Assembly (NCBI RefSeq): GCF_003478995.1
Contig: NZ_QUGI01000001.1
Coordinates: 467,875 to 531,874, forward strand
Reading direction: 5' to 3'
Source: Pseudoflavonifractor sp. AF19-9AC
GTDB lineage: Bacteria > Bacillota > Clostridia > Oscillospirales > Oscillospiraceae
DNA length: 64,000 nt
Under the pieces are notes generated by a model. The model did no database searches, was not told the origin of the DNA, and was given only the letters and a program-made list of their open reading frames with translations. Shown here piece after piece: positions 19,485 through 26,620 of the stretch. The translations under genes and the position numbers were made by a program. Every line of letters begins with the position of its first letter. Position 1 is the first letter of the stretch.

Positions 19485-20669
19485 ATGAAAATGAATGACA
19501 ATCGCAGACCTTCTGCCCCCAAACGGACAACCCAGTACAACACCATCAAAATCCGCCTGTATCCCAATCAGGAGCAGGAAGAGTTATTTCAGAGGACTTT
19601 TGGCTGCTGTCGGTATATCTGGAACCGGATGCTGGCCGATCACGAACGCTTTTATTACGAAACAGACGCTCACTTTATTCCCACCCCGGCCAAGTACAAA
19701 ACAGAAGCGCCGTTTCTCAAGGAAGTGGATCATCAGGCGCTGACACAGGAGTACAACAAGCTCTCTCAGGCATTTCGTAACTTTTTCCGAAACCCTGCAT
19801 CATTCGGCTATCCGAAGTTCAAACGGAAAAAGGACGACCGGGACAGCTTTTCTGCCTGCAACCAGGTGATGGGCAACAGTGCCACCATTTATATCACCCA
19901 GGATGCCGTGCGCATGACCAAGGCTGGGCTGGTTCGGGCAAAATTCCCACGGCGACCCCGGAGCGGCTGGAAACTTACTCGCATTACCGTGGAGCGTACC
20001 AAGACCGGCAAATATTACGGTTATCTGCTTTTTGCCTGTCCGGTCCACGCACCGGAGCCGGTGAAACCCACAGCGGATACCACCATCGGCCTGAAATACT
20101 CCCTCACCCATTTCTATGTAAGGGATGACGGGATTACCGCCGACCCGCCCCGCTGGCTGAGACAATCTCAGGACAAGGTATCCTCCATCCAGGAAAAGCT
20201 GAACCGGATGCAGCCCGGCTCCAGAAACTATCGGGAGATGGTGCAGAAATACCGTCTGCTTCACGAGCACATCGCCAACCAAAGACGCGACTTCCTGCAC
20301 AAGGAATCCCGGCGGATAGCCAACGACTGGGACGCCGTGTGCATTCGGGACGATTCTCTTAAGGCGATCTCCGAGGAACTGGGCGGTAGCGACATCCACG
20401 ACACCGGCTTTGGAATGTTCCGCGAGATGCTGCGTTACAAGCTGGACCGGCAGGGCAAGCAGCTTCTGGAGGTAGGGCGCTTCGACCCCACCACCAAGGT
20501 CTGCTCCGTGTGCGGGGCCATCAATGAAACCCTTTCCCCCAAGGCCCGCCACTGGGTTTGTCCCGTGTGCGGCGCGGAGCACAAACGAGGGAAAAACGCC
20601 GCCGTCAATATCAAAGCCCATGGGCTGGCGTGTTACCAGAATAAACAGGTTGCGGAGGCAGTTTCATAA
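19485..20669 (+). CDS. Nuclease-dead TnpB homologue (TldR-like RNA-guided repressor)
   Basis: 394 aa with the complete TnpB layout: an N-terminal helical/beta region (KIRLYPNQEQEELFQRTFG; YPKFKRKKDDRDSF; RITVERTKTGKYYGYLLF), a RuvC core, and a zinc ribbon CSVCG (340-344) / CPVCG (359-363). All three RuvC acidic positions are changed. RuvC-I has IGLKYSLTHF where active enzymes have G-I-D-x-G (D to K204). RuvC-II has CIRDDSLK where E is expected (R288). RuvC-III has HKRGKNAAVNI where HDRDxNAA is expected (G369). The gene is otherwise full length, so this is selective loss, not decay. No TnpA lies beside it. The protein likely binds a guide RNA and DNA without cutting. A guide-like RNA, a csrA-like gene and flagellin follow. 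Confidence 0.9.
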   Translation: MKMNDNRRPSAPKRTTQYNTIKIRLYPNQEQEELFQRTFGCCRYIWNRMLADHERFYYETDAHFIPTPAKYKTEAPFLKEVDHQALTQEYNKLSQAFRNFFRNPASFGYPKFKRKKDDRDSFSACNQVMGNSATIYITQDAVRMTKAGLVRAKFPRRPRSGWKLTRITVERTKTGKYYGYLLFACPVHAPEPVKPTADTTIGLKYSLTHFYVRDDGITADPPRWLRQSQDKVSSIQEKLNRMQPGSRNYREMVQKYRLLHEHIANQRRDFLHKESRRIANDWDAVCIRDDSLKAISEELGGSDIHDTGFGMFREMLRYKLDRQGKQLLEVGRFDPTTKVCSVCGAINETLSPKARHWVCPVCGAEHKRGKNAAVNIKAHGLACYQNKQVAEAVS

Positions 20670-20885
20670 CCTTCCTGCAAAAAGTGATGTTGCCGGCCGG
20701 AACACCGGAGAAGGCCCATGCTTCCCGTTGGGGAGCGTTGAGCGAAGCGGCGGACAGTACGCTGCCGTTTCCCTCAGCGTTCTCCAATCCGCGGGAGATC
20801 GTTGGGAAACGAGAAGATGCCTCCCCTCTGGGGCCGCATCCGAAGCCCGGCAGGGCGTTCCAAACATTATGACGATGATCATCCA
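20670..20885 (+). ncRNA. Candidate guide RNA (omegaRNA-like) of the TnpB-like protein
   Basis: Directly after the TnpB-like stop, where omegaRNAs lie. A 13-bp wobble-rich stem pairs 20730-20742 with 20773-20785, with an internal 6-bp stem GCGGCG/CGCTGC. Next comes GATGC..CCCC-TCT-GGGG..GCATC (20816-20840) and a terminal GCCC-GGCA-GGGC hairpin (20845-20856) followed by GTTC. This GAAGCCC...GGGCGTTC ending resembles the scaffold end before the guide in IS200/IS605 omegaRNAs. The guide would then begin near 20861 and contain ATTATGACGATGATC. The exact 5' end may lie inside the upstream gene. Structure is seen by eye; the guide role is inferred. Confidence 0.6.
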
Positions 20886-20897
20886 AGATGATCGTAC

Positions 20898-20936
20898 CAG
20901 CGCAAAGGAGTGCGCTGTCTCATCAGACACAGGAGG
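20898..20936 (+). promoter_or_regulatory. CsrA-type binding hairpin plus GGA Shine-Dalgarno in the csrA-like leader
   Basis: CAGCGCA-AAGGAG-TGCGCTG (20898-20917) is a perfect 7-bp stem with GGA in a six-base loop, the classic CsrA site. The ribosome site AGGAGG (20931-20936) supplies a second GGA. This layout implies translational autoregulation of the csrA-like gene. Confidence 0.65.
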
Positions 20937-20945
20937 TCTTTTTGT

Positions 20946-21359
20946 ATGCTCAGCCTTTCTCTGCTTCCGGACGAATATCTGTCTATCAATAACGGTCAAA
21001 TCATTGTACATCTGATCCGTGTGGCAGGTGGCCGCGCCCACCTGCGGATAGAGGCCGACCGCAGCGTTCCCATTGTGCGGGGCGCTCTGCTGGAGCGGGA
21101 GGGCGCAGCCCGACCGGAGTGCCTGACACCGCCGCCCCGGAGAAATCCGGGCCACCGCCGGGATCACCTTTATCTCTGGAACGATGACCGGGAGCGGGCG
21201 GTGCGAGCCATCCAGCAGAGTATCGACCGGCTGGAGCAAACGGGAGAAACGGCGGAGGCCGACATTCTGCGGACTCAACTGAATCGCCTTATCCCCACCT
21301 TCTGGGAGGAAGAAAAGCTTCCCCGTCGCTTGCGGGAGCAGACAGCGGATTCTGTATGA
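20946..21359 (+). CDS. csrA: CsrA-like RNA-binding regulator with C-terminal extension
   Basis: 137 aa from the ATG at 20946 (AGGAGG 9 nt upstream). Residues 1-52 align with CsrA: MLSLSLLPDEYLSI matches MLILTRRVGETLMI, and the beta5 segment VPIVRGALLER keeps the RNA-contacting Arg (CsrA R44). CsrA is normally 60-75 aa. Here about 80 extra residues follow: a Pro/Arg linker (TPPPRRNPGHRRDH) and a helical, likely coiled-coil tail (ERAVRAIQQSIDRLEQTGE). CsrA proteins bind GGA hairpins and block translation, and in Gram-positives they repress flagellin. The gene lies 194 nt upstream of a flagellin whose leader carries such sites. The identification is by pattern, not by search. Confidence 0.75.
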   Translation: MLSLSLLPDEYLSINNGQIIVHLIRVAGGRAHLRIEADRSVPIVRGALLEREGAARPECLTPPPRRNPGHRRDHLYLWNDDRERAVRAIQQSIDRLEQTGETAEADILRTQLNRLIPTFWEEEKLPRRLREQTADSV

Positions 21360-21482
21360 CCCCGGCATGGGGCTGAATGTGGTTTCACTCGGTCGACGGG
21401 CCGGTTGAAATATAGGAAGCGTGTGGAATGGTACAGACCGCCAAAGGCCACGGTGTCTGTGCCGGACCGCCAAAACAAGAAC

Positions 21483-21543
21483 CTGCACAAAAGGAATCTG
21501 TGCAGCGACCAGTAAATACCCACATCATTTCATATTGAAAGGA
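21483..21543 (+). promoter_or_regulatory. Two CsrA-type GGA sites in the flagellin leader
   Basis: CTGCACA-AAAGGAATC-TGTGCAG (21483-21505) is a perfect 7-bp stem with GGA in the loop. The ribosome site AAAGGAAG (21538-21545) holds a second GGA 48 nt further on. Bacillus subtilis hag has the same two-site plan (one hairpin site, one over the Shine-Dalgarno). No sigma-28 consensus is evident nearer to the gene. Confidence 0.65.
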
Positions 21544-21553
21544 AGCAATTTGA

Positions 21554-23158
21554 ATGAGAATCCAAAATAATATCATGGCTATGAACGCCTACCGCAACTA
21601 CACCAACAATACCTCTGCTCTGTCTAAGAACCTGGAGAAGCTGTCCTCTGGCTACAAGATAAACCGTGCCGGTGACGACGCAGCCGGTCTGGCAATCTCC
21701 GAGAAGATGCGTGCCCAGATCACCGGTCTGGAGGGTGCCCAGAAGAATGCCAAGGACGGCATTTCCCTGGTGCAGACCGCTGAGGGTGCTCTGACCGAAG
21801 TCCATGACATGCTCAACCGTATGTACTCCCTGGCTGAGCAGTCCGCCAACGGTACCTACGAGAACGAGACCGACCGTGCCCAGCTGCAGAAGGAAGTCAA
21901 GAACCTGAAGGACGAGATCAACCGCATCGCCGACAGCTCCAACTTCAACGGCATCAAGCTGCTTAACGGCGATCTGGCTGGTCCCATGGTAGAGCAGACG
22001 GTTGGTACTGCCCCCACCGGCGCGGCCGCACCGACTATCACCGCTGCCACCGGCGGCCTGGAGATGACCGCTACTGATGGTGACGGTGCCTCTACTGCGG
22101 CTAAAATTGAGTTTGATGTGGCCGGTATGTCCATCAAGGCTCCCACGGATGGCTCCACCGGTTCCAAGGTCAAGTTTACCATCGGCGGCCAGGAAGTGGA
22201 GATTGATGTTGCCGGCGATATGGACGACACCGCCATTGCGAATGCGCTGAATACCAAGGAGATTACTCTCGGCAGCAAGAAATTTACTGCGTCTGTTTCC
22301 GGCACCACCGTTACCTTTACCGCGGAAGATAATACTTCGCTCACTACCGCTGTAACCGACCTCAACGGCACGAACGCTTCTGCCGCGGGCGTGGCTGGCA
22401 CTGCTGCAGACGCTACCGGCACTGCCTCCACTGCTACCATCGACTTCAGCAACTATACCGGTGCCAACCTGATCGGCGGCAGCATGACCATCGGCAACAC
22501 CACCTATTCCTTTGTGGAAAAGGCCGAAGACGCTGCTGCAGGCACAACTGCAATTGAAATTGCCAAGGACGCCACTGCTGAGGAGATTGCCCAGGCGATT
22601 GTCGATGCCACCGCTGACAATACAGCTGCCACCGGTGCGCTGGATGCGAGCGGGACCAAGGTTGTGCCGACAGAGGTGGCCGGTGGCGGCGGGACCTTCA
22701 GCGGTGAGAAGATCGCTGTTTCCTTTGAGGGTGCTGGCGGTCTGATGCTGCAGATCGGTGACACCAGTGACAGCTATAACCAGCTGGCTGTGCGCATCAG
22801 CGACTGTCATACCGACCAGATGGGCATTGGCGAGGGCAGTACCGACACCATTGCCGACATCGACATCGGCACTCAGGCAGGTGCCAAGGCTGCTTTGAAG
22901 ACCATCGAGAACGCCATCAACTATGTCTCCGACGTTCGTGGTACTCTGGGCGCTACCCAGAACCGTCTGGACCATACCATCAACAACCTGTCCGTGATGC
23001 AAGAGAACATCCAGGACGCTGAGTCCACCATCCGCGACACCGATGTGGCCGAGGAAATGATGTCCTACACCAAGAACAACATCCTGATCCAGTCTGCCCA
23101 GGCCATGCTGGCCCAGGCCAACCAGGTGCCCCAGGGCGTACTTCAGCTGCTGCAGTAA
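21554..23158 (+). CDS. fliC: Flagellin
   Basis: 534 aa. The N-terminal D0/D1 domain (1-140: MRIQNNIMAMNAYRNY, LSSGYKINRAGDDAAGLAISEKMR, NFNGIKLLNG) and the C-terminal D1/D0 domain (about 440-534: NRLDHTINNL, ESTIRDTDVAEEM, QAMLAQANQVPQGVLQLL) are complete. A variable, Ala/Thr-rich central domain (about 150-435) would be surface exposed on the filament. All assembly regions look functional. No other flagellar gene is in the window, so this is a lone flagellin on an accessory island, linked to the TnpB-like and csrA-like genes. It is likely exported by the host's flagellar apparatus, with codon use like a highly expressed gene. Confidence 0.97.
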   Translation: MRIQNNIMAMNAYRNYTNNTSALSKNLEKLSSGYKINRAGDDAAGLAISEKMRAQITGLEGAQKNAKDGISLVQTAEGALTEVHDMLNRMYSLAEQSANGTYENETDRAQLQKEVKNLKDEINRIADSSNFNGIKLLNGDLAGPMVEQTVGTAPTGAAAPTITAATGGLEMTATDGDGASTAAKIEFDVAGMSIKAPTDGSTGSKVKFTIGGQEVEIDVAGDMDDTAIANALNTKEITLGSKKFTASVSGTTVTFTAEDNTSLTTAVTDLNGTNASAAGVAGTAADATGTASTATIDFSNYTGANLIGGSMTIGNTTYSFVEKAEDAAAGTTAIEIAKDATAEEIAQAIVDATADNTAATGALDASGTKVVPTEVAGGGGTFSGEKIAVSFEGAGGLMLQIGDTSDSYNQLAVRISDCHTDQMGIGEGSTDTIADIDIGTQAGAKAALKTIENAINYVSDVRGTLGATQNRLDHTINNLSVMQENIQDAESTIRDTDVAEEMMSYTKNNILIQSAQAMLAQANQVPQGVLQLLQ

Positions 23159-23223
23159 ACGTGATGCTGCGTAAATACGCCGTATGGCGCTGAGTTTTTA
23201 TTCCGAATCGCAGAAAAATACGG

Positions 23224-23257
23224 GGAGACCAGCCAGGTGCTGGTCTCCTCCGTGTTT
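23224..23257 (+). terminator. Hairpin after flagellin
   Basis: A 10-bp stem GGAGACCAGC/GCTGGTCTCC with loop CAGGT is followed by TCCGTGTTT, 65 nt after the flagellin stop. Probable terminator of the cassette. Confidence 0.6.
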
Positions 23258-23379
23258 ACTCGGAGAAATTGATATACTGCATATAAGATGCGGCCCTCAG
23301 AGAGATTGGTTTTCTGTTGGGTTCTTTCCTTGGAGCTATAGATAGCCTTCGAAAACAAAACAGCCAAAGATTGTAACTC

Positions 23380-23480
23380 CGCGCCGCTTGATGTGCTGAC
23401 TTCTCACGTGCTGCTTGATGATTTTTCTCCACCAAAACGATGGAGAAGCTCAACGGCGCGAGCCAGCGAGATCAAGCGGC
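23380..23480 (+). ncRNA. Structured segment with mutually exclusive pairings
   Basis: CGCGCCG (23380-23386) can pair with CGGCGCG (23454-23460), while the overlapping GCCGCTTGAT (23383-23392) can pair with ATCAAGCGGC (23471-23480). An inner hairpin TTCTCCA/TGGAGAA sits between. Competing stems suggest a regulatory RNA or a folded recombination site. No coding frame explains it. Confidence 0.35.
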
Positions 23481-23839
23481 TCTTCCCATGCTCATTCGGA
23501 TCTTAGCGAGAGACGGATGGACATTTTGCGTCTAGCCCCACAAAAATATTTTTTGAAAAAATTTTTTAATCCGGACATGGCCTGTCCGCATTAATCTATA
23601 TGATGTGGCTATGGAGGCGAACAATCGACTGGTACTTTCAGGACCGGCCAAAGCTATCGCCTAAACAGACGGCTTTGCTCAAACGCTTGGCAGCTGGACT
23701 GCAAGGCGAGGATCTGGAAAAATGACCCAGATTCTGGCCCGTTTCGTTTCCTGAAGGAGCGCCCGCCGCTCCATAGCACCTTGACAAGTTCATACCAGCA
23801 GTACGGAGAACCGCCTGAACAGTTGAGCGTCATGCAGCG

Positions 23840-24110
23840 CGCGCCATGACACCCAGAGCATTTGCCCTGGGCCGAGCGAGAACGCCACCTGCATGGGGCG
23901 CTATGGCACGCGCTTTTGCAATGACGCTGTTTGGGTACACAATGAGACACCTCGCATGGCCTGCGCATAAGACAGGCGGCGCTGCCCTGGAGTTGAAAGC
24001 AGTAGAGACTCCAGGTAAAAGCCCGTGCGGCTTCTTGCTAGAAGCCGATCCGTACTGTTCCCCATCGTCGGGGGGCGAGCTGCAAATACGACGATAACGA
24101 AGTTCATTTG
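23840..24110 (+). other. Possible TnpB 3'-end/omegaRNA relic
   Basis: A short frame reads GGAALELKAVETPGKSPCG, reminiscent of TnpB C-terminal tails. It overlaps hairpins GGAGT/ACTCC (23989-24012), CGGCTTCT-TGCT-AGAAGCCG and CCCC-ATCGTC-GGGG (24061-24074). The tail contains TACGACGATAACGAAG. There is no intact gene in 23159-24272; apart from this and the segments above I see only an AT-rich patch (23545-23570) and a CGGACA/TGTCCG hairpin. Confidence 0.3.
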
Positions 24111-24272
24111 GAACTACATTTCCTCCCGGCCTGTTTTTTATTGGCAGGCCTGTGGGAACTGCTGTCCGCAGAACGATACCGGCCCGGAACTGTTTGGGAA
24201 TAGTGCTGGCTATTCCCGCAGGAGTGTGGTATGGTTTCGTTGCCGAAAAAGATGGAAGGAGGCGAATGAGAA

Positions 24273-25817
24273 ATGGCTGAAGTACAAGTGATCCCACCCA
24301 AGGCAGCTAGACCAGACACCCTGCGGGTAGCAGCCTATTGCCGGGTCAGCTCCGACTCTGCGGACCAGCTCCATTCCTACGCCGCCCAGATCCGGGCCTA
24401 TACGCAGGCGATCAACGCCCACGATGGCTGGGATTTGGTGGACATCTACGCAGACGAGGGCCTGACCGGCACGCGGATGGATAAGCGTGAGGACTTCAAC
24501 CGCCTGATGGCAGACTGCCGGAAGGGCAAGATCGATAAGATCGTGGTCAAGTCCATCTCCCGATTTGCCCGGAACACCCGTGACTGCCTCGCCACCCTGC
24601 GGGAGCTTACCTCGCTGGGCGTGACCGTGAAATTTGAAAAAGAGAATATCGACACTGGAACGCTCACCTCAGAACTGATGGTGAGCGTTTCCGCTTCTCT
24701 GGCCCAGGAGGAATCCATCTCCATCTCCAAAAATCAACGTATGAGCTATCAGCGCCGCATGGAGCGTGGGGAATTTATCACCTGCAAAGCTCCTTTTGGC
24801 TATAAGATCGTCAACAGCAAGGAATTGGAGATCATCCCGGAAGAAGCCCATTATGTCAAGTGGATTTTTGATATGTACCTTAGCGGGGCCAGCATGGAAT
24901 GGATCGCAGAACAGATGACAAATACAGGACTTTTAACTTCGGATGGAGGACATCAATGGTATAGCTCCACCATCGCTTATATGCTGACGAATGAGAAATA
25001 TATAGGTGATTCCCTCTGCCAAAAGACATTCGCAAACGCATTTCCCTTTACCAAGCAAGTGAACCGTGGAGAACGGGATCAATATTATGTAGAGCATAGC
25101 CATCCAGCTATCATTTCAAAGGATATATTTGAAAAAGCCCAAGCGCTTCTACAGCGCAAGGGGCAGCGGATAGACCTGCAGCGGGAACGTACCCCGCTTT
25201 CAAAAAAGATGACCTGTGGGCTCTGTGGCAGTACATTAGTCCGGCGGATCTCAAAAGCTGGATATGTTACCTGGGTGTGCCGCAAGCATGACAGAAAGGC
25301 TGCCGACTGCCCCAACGGACGGATCAGCGAGGACAGCATCCATGCGGCATTCCTCCGGATGTATCGCAAGCTCCGCACCCATGACGGCATCGTGCTGGCA
25401 CCTGTGCTGAGGCAAATGGAGACTTTGTCAGATGCCCTGCATCGCGGCAACCCGGCCATGCTGGCGGTCAACACAGCCATCGCCACGGCATCCGAGCAGA
25501 GTTACCACCTCACAAAGCTGCACACGGCAGGTCTCCTGGACAAGGCTGCCTTATCCACAAAGCAGGCGGAACTCAACGCCAAGCTGACAGAACTGCGCCG
25601 GGAGAGGCGAAAGCTGCTTTGCAATGAGGATATTGATGAACAGGTGGATGCACTTCGCCTAACGATCAATACCATCCGAAATGGTCCAGAGACTCTGTCC
25701 AGCTTTAACGAAGCCCTGTTTACCAAGCTGGTGGAACTAATCGTTGTAGATACCAAGAGTACCATCCGCTTTCAACTATATGGCGGGTTTGAATTCCAAG
25801 AAACACTGGAGGCGTAG
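24273..25817 (+). CDS. Large serine recombinase 1
   Basis: 514 aa. The N-terminal resolvase domain has the nucleophile in AAYCRVSSDSADQ (Ser about 27) and the Arg-rich KSISRFARNTRD (about 94-105). A recombinase domain follows (about 170-260, FGYKIVNSKELEIIPEEA), then a zinc-ribbon domain (CGLCGSTLVRR ... CRKHDRKAADC, about 315-347), a coiled coil (about 405-460) and a C-terminal beta segment. The start ATG has AAGGAGG upstream. Such proteins carry out site-specific integration and excision. With the next two genes it forms a three-gene recombinase module common in Clostridia elements. Confidence 0.93.
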   Translation: MAEVQVIPPKAARPDTLRVAAYCRVSSDSADQLHSYAAQIRAYTQAINAHDGWDLVDIYADEGLTGTRMDKREDFNRLMADCRKGKIDKIVVKSISRFARNTRDCLATLRELTSLGVTVKFEKENIDTGTLTSELMVSVSASLAQEESISISKNQRMSYQRRMERGEFITCKAPFGYKIVNSKELEIIPEEAHYVKWIFDMYLSGASMEWIAEQMTNTGLLTSDGGHQWYSSTIAYMLTNEKYIGDSLCQKTFANAFPFTKQVNRGERDQYYVEHSHPAIISKDIFEKAQALLQRKGQRIDLQRERTPLSKKMTCGLCGSTLVRRISKAGYVTWVCRKHDRKAADCPNGRISEDSIHAAFLRMYRKLRTHDGIVLAPVLRQMETLSDALHRGNPAMLAVNTAIATASEQSYHLTKLHTAGLLDKAALSTKQAELNAKLTELRRERRKLLCNEDIDEQVDALRLTINTIRNGPETLSSFNEALFTKLVELIVVDTKSTIRFQLYGGFEFQETLEA

Positions 25818-25820
25818 GCA

Positions 25821-26597
25821 ATGGCAAATCGGAAAATATTGTATGGCTACCAGATCATACATGGCGATCTGGTCATCCAGGAGGAGGAACGCCTCACGGT
25901 TCAAAATGTATTTACCACGTATCTGGCCGGGTTATCTTATCAGGCACTGGCAGACCGGATGAATGCGGACAACATCCCGTTCTCTCAGGAATCGCCGCTG
26001 TGGAACAAGCACAAAATCAAGCGAATGCTGGAAAACTCTCGTTATGCCGGAGAAAATGGATACCCATCCATCATTGACCAAGATACCTTCCAGCAAGTGC
26101 AGAATAAGATCGCGGAAAAGGCTAGTGGGAAGCTTCCACGCCGGACGGAATCGGATGGCTTATGGCAAAAGCTGCGAAGCGGATGCTGTCAGACTCGCCT
26201 GCTCCGAACCGGAGGGCCAATCGGGCATACTGGAAACGTCCATCTGAAATGTTCTGCCTGCAGAAACGCATTTGTTGTCGGGAAGGAGGAACTGCTTGCG
26301 CAGACGGCACGGCAGCTTGCGGCACATGAAACGCCCGTATGTAAGCCATACGCGCCCTCTGCGGAGGCCGTTCGCCTGGCCAACGCCATTAACCGGGCGT
26401 TGGAACAGCCAGGAGACGGTAAGGAGGCTCTCTCCCACATCCTGCAAGGGGCAGCTGCCTGGTATGCCTGCTGTGATGATGGCGTGGATACGGCTGTAAG
26501 CCAAACGCAGCCCGACCAAATCGACTGGGAGCGCTTCGAACGAATGGTCTCCCATATCATAATCGGAACAGATAACGCAATCACCGTACACTTTTGA
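25821..26597 (+). CDS. Recombinase-domain protein lacking the catalytic domain
   Basis: 258 aa, beginning 3 nt after the previous stop. It starts straight in the recombinase domain (YGYQIIHGDLVIQEEERLTVQ, LAGLSYQALADRMNADNIPF, KIKRMLENSRYAGENGYP) and lacks the resolvase domain and its Ser. A single incomplete zinc-binding patch (CSACRNAF) and a C-terminal segment resembling the end of large serine recombinases (ERMVSHIIIGTDNAITVHF) follow. It probably acts as a DNA-binding helper or directionality factor for its flanking recombinases. This is inferred from domain content and operon position. Confidence 0.82.
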   Translation: MANRKILYGYQIIHGDLVIQEEERLTVQNVFTTYLAGLSYQALADRMNADNIPFSQESPLWNKHKIKRMLENSRYAGENGYPSIIDQDTFQQVQNKIAEKASGKLPRRTESDGLWQKLRSGCCQTRLLRTGGPIGHTGNVHLKCSACRNAFVVGKEELLAQTARQLAAHETPVCKPYAPSAEAVRLANAINRALEQPGDGKEALSHILQGAAAWYACCDDGVDTAVSQTQPDQIDWERFERMVSHIIIGTDNAITVHF

Positions 26598-26620
26598 TTA
26601 GGAACAGAAAGGACAGCAAA

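Noticed and set aside
18523-20669. Resolvase plus TnpB-like gene as an IS607 element
   Set aside because: The recombinase has its helix-turn-helix at the C-terminus (Hin/TnpR type), unlike IS607 TnpA, and the TnpB-like protein is catalytically dead.
19485-20669. Active TnpB nuclease
   Set aside because: All three RuvC acidic residues are substituted although the rest of the protein is intact.
21530-23002. Minus-strand 490-aa frame opposite flagellin
   Set aside because: Shadow of the flagellin gene; composition only mirrors its Ala/Thr-rich codons.
23846-24297. Overlapping short frames on both strands as a protein gene
   Set aside because: No ribosome site, no conserved domain, and hairpin-rich sequence; treated as a possible TnpB/omegaRNA relic.
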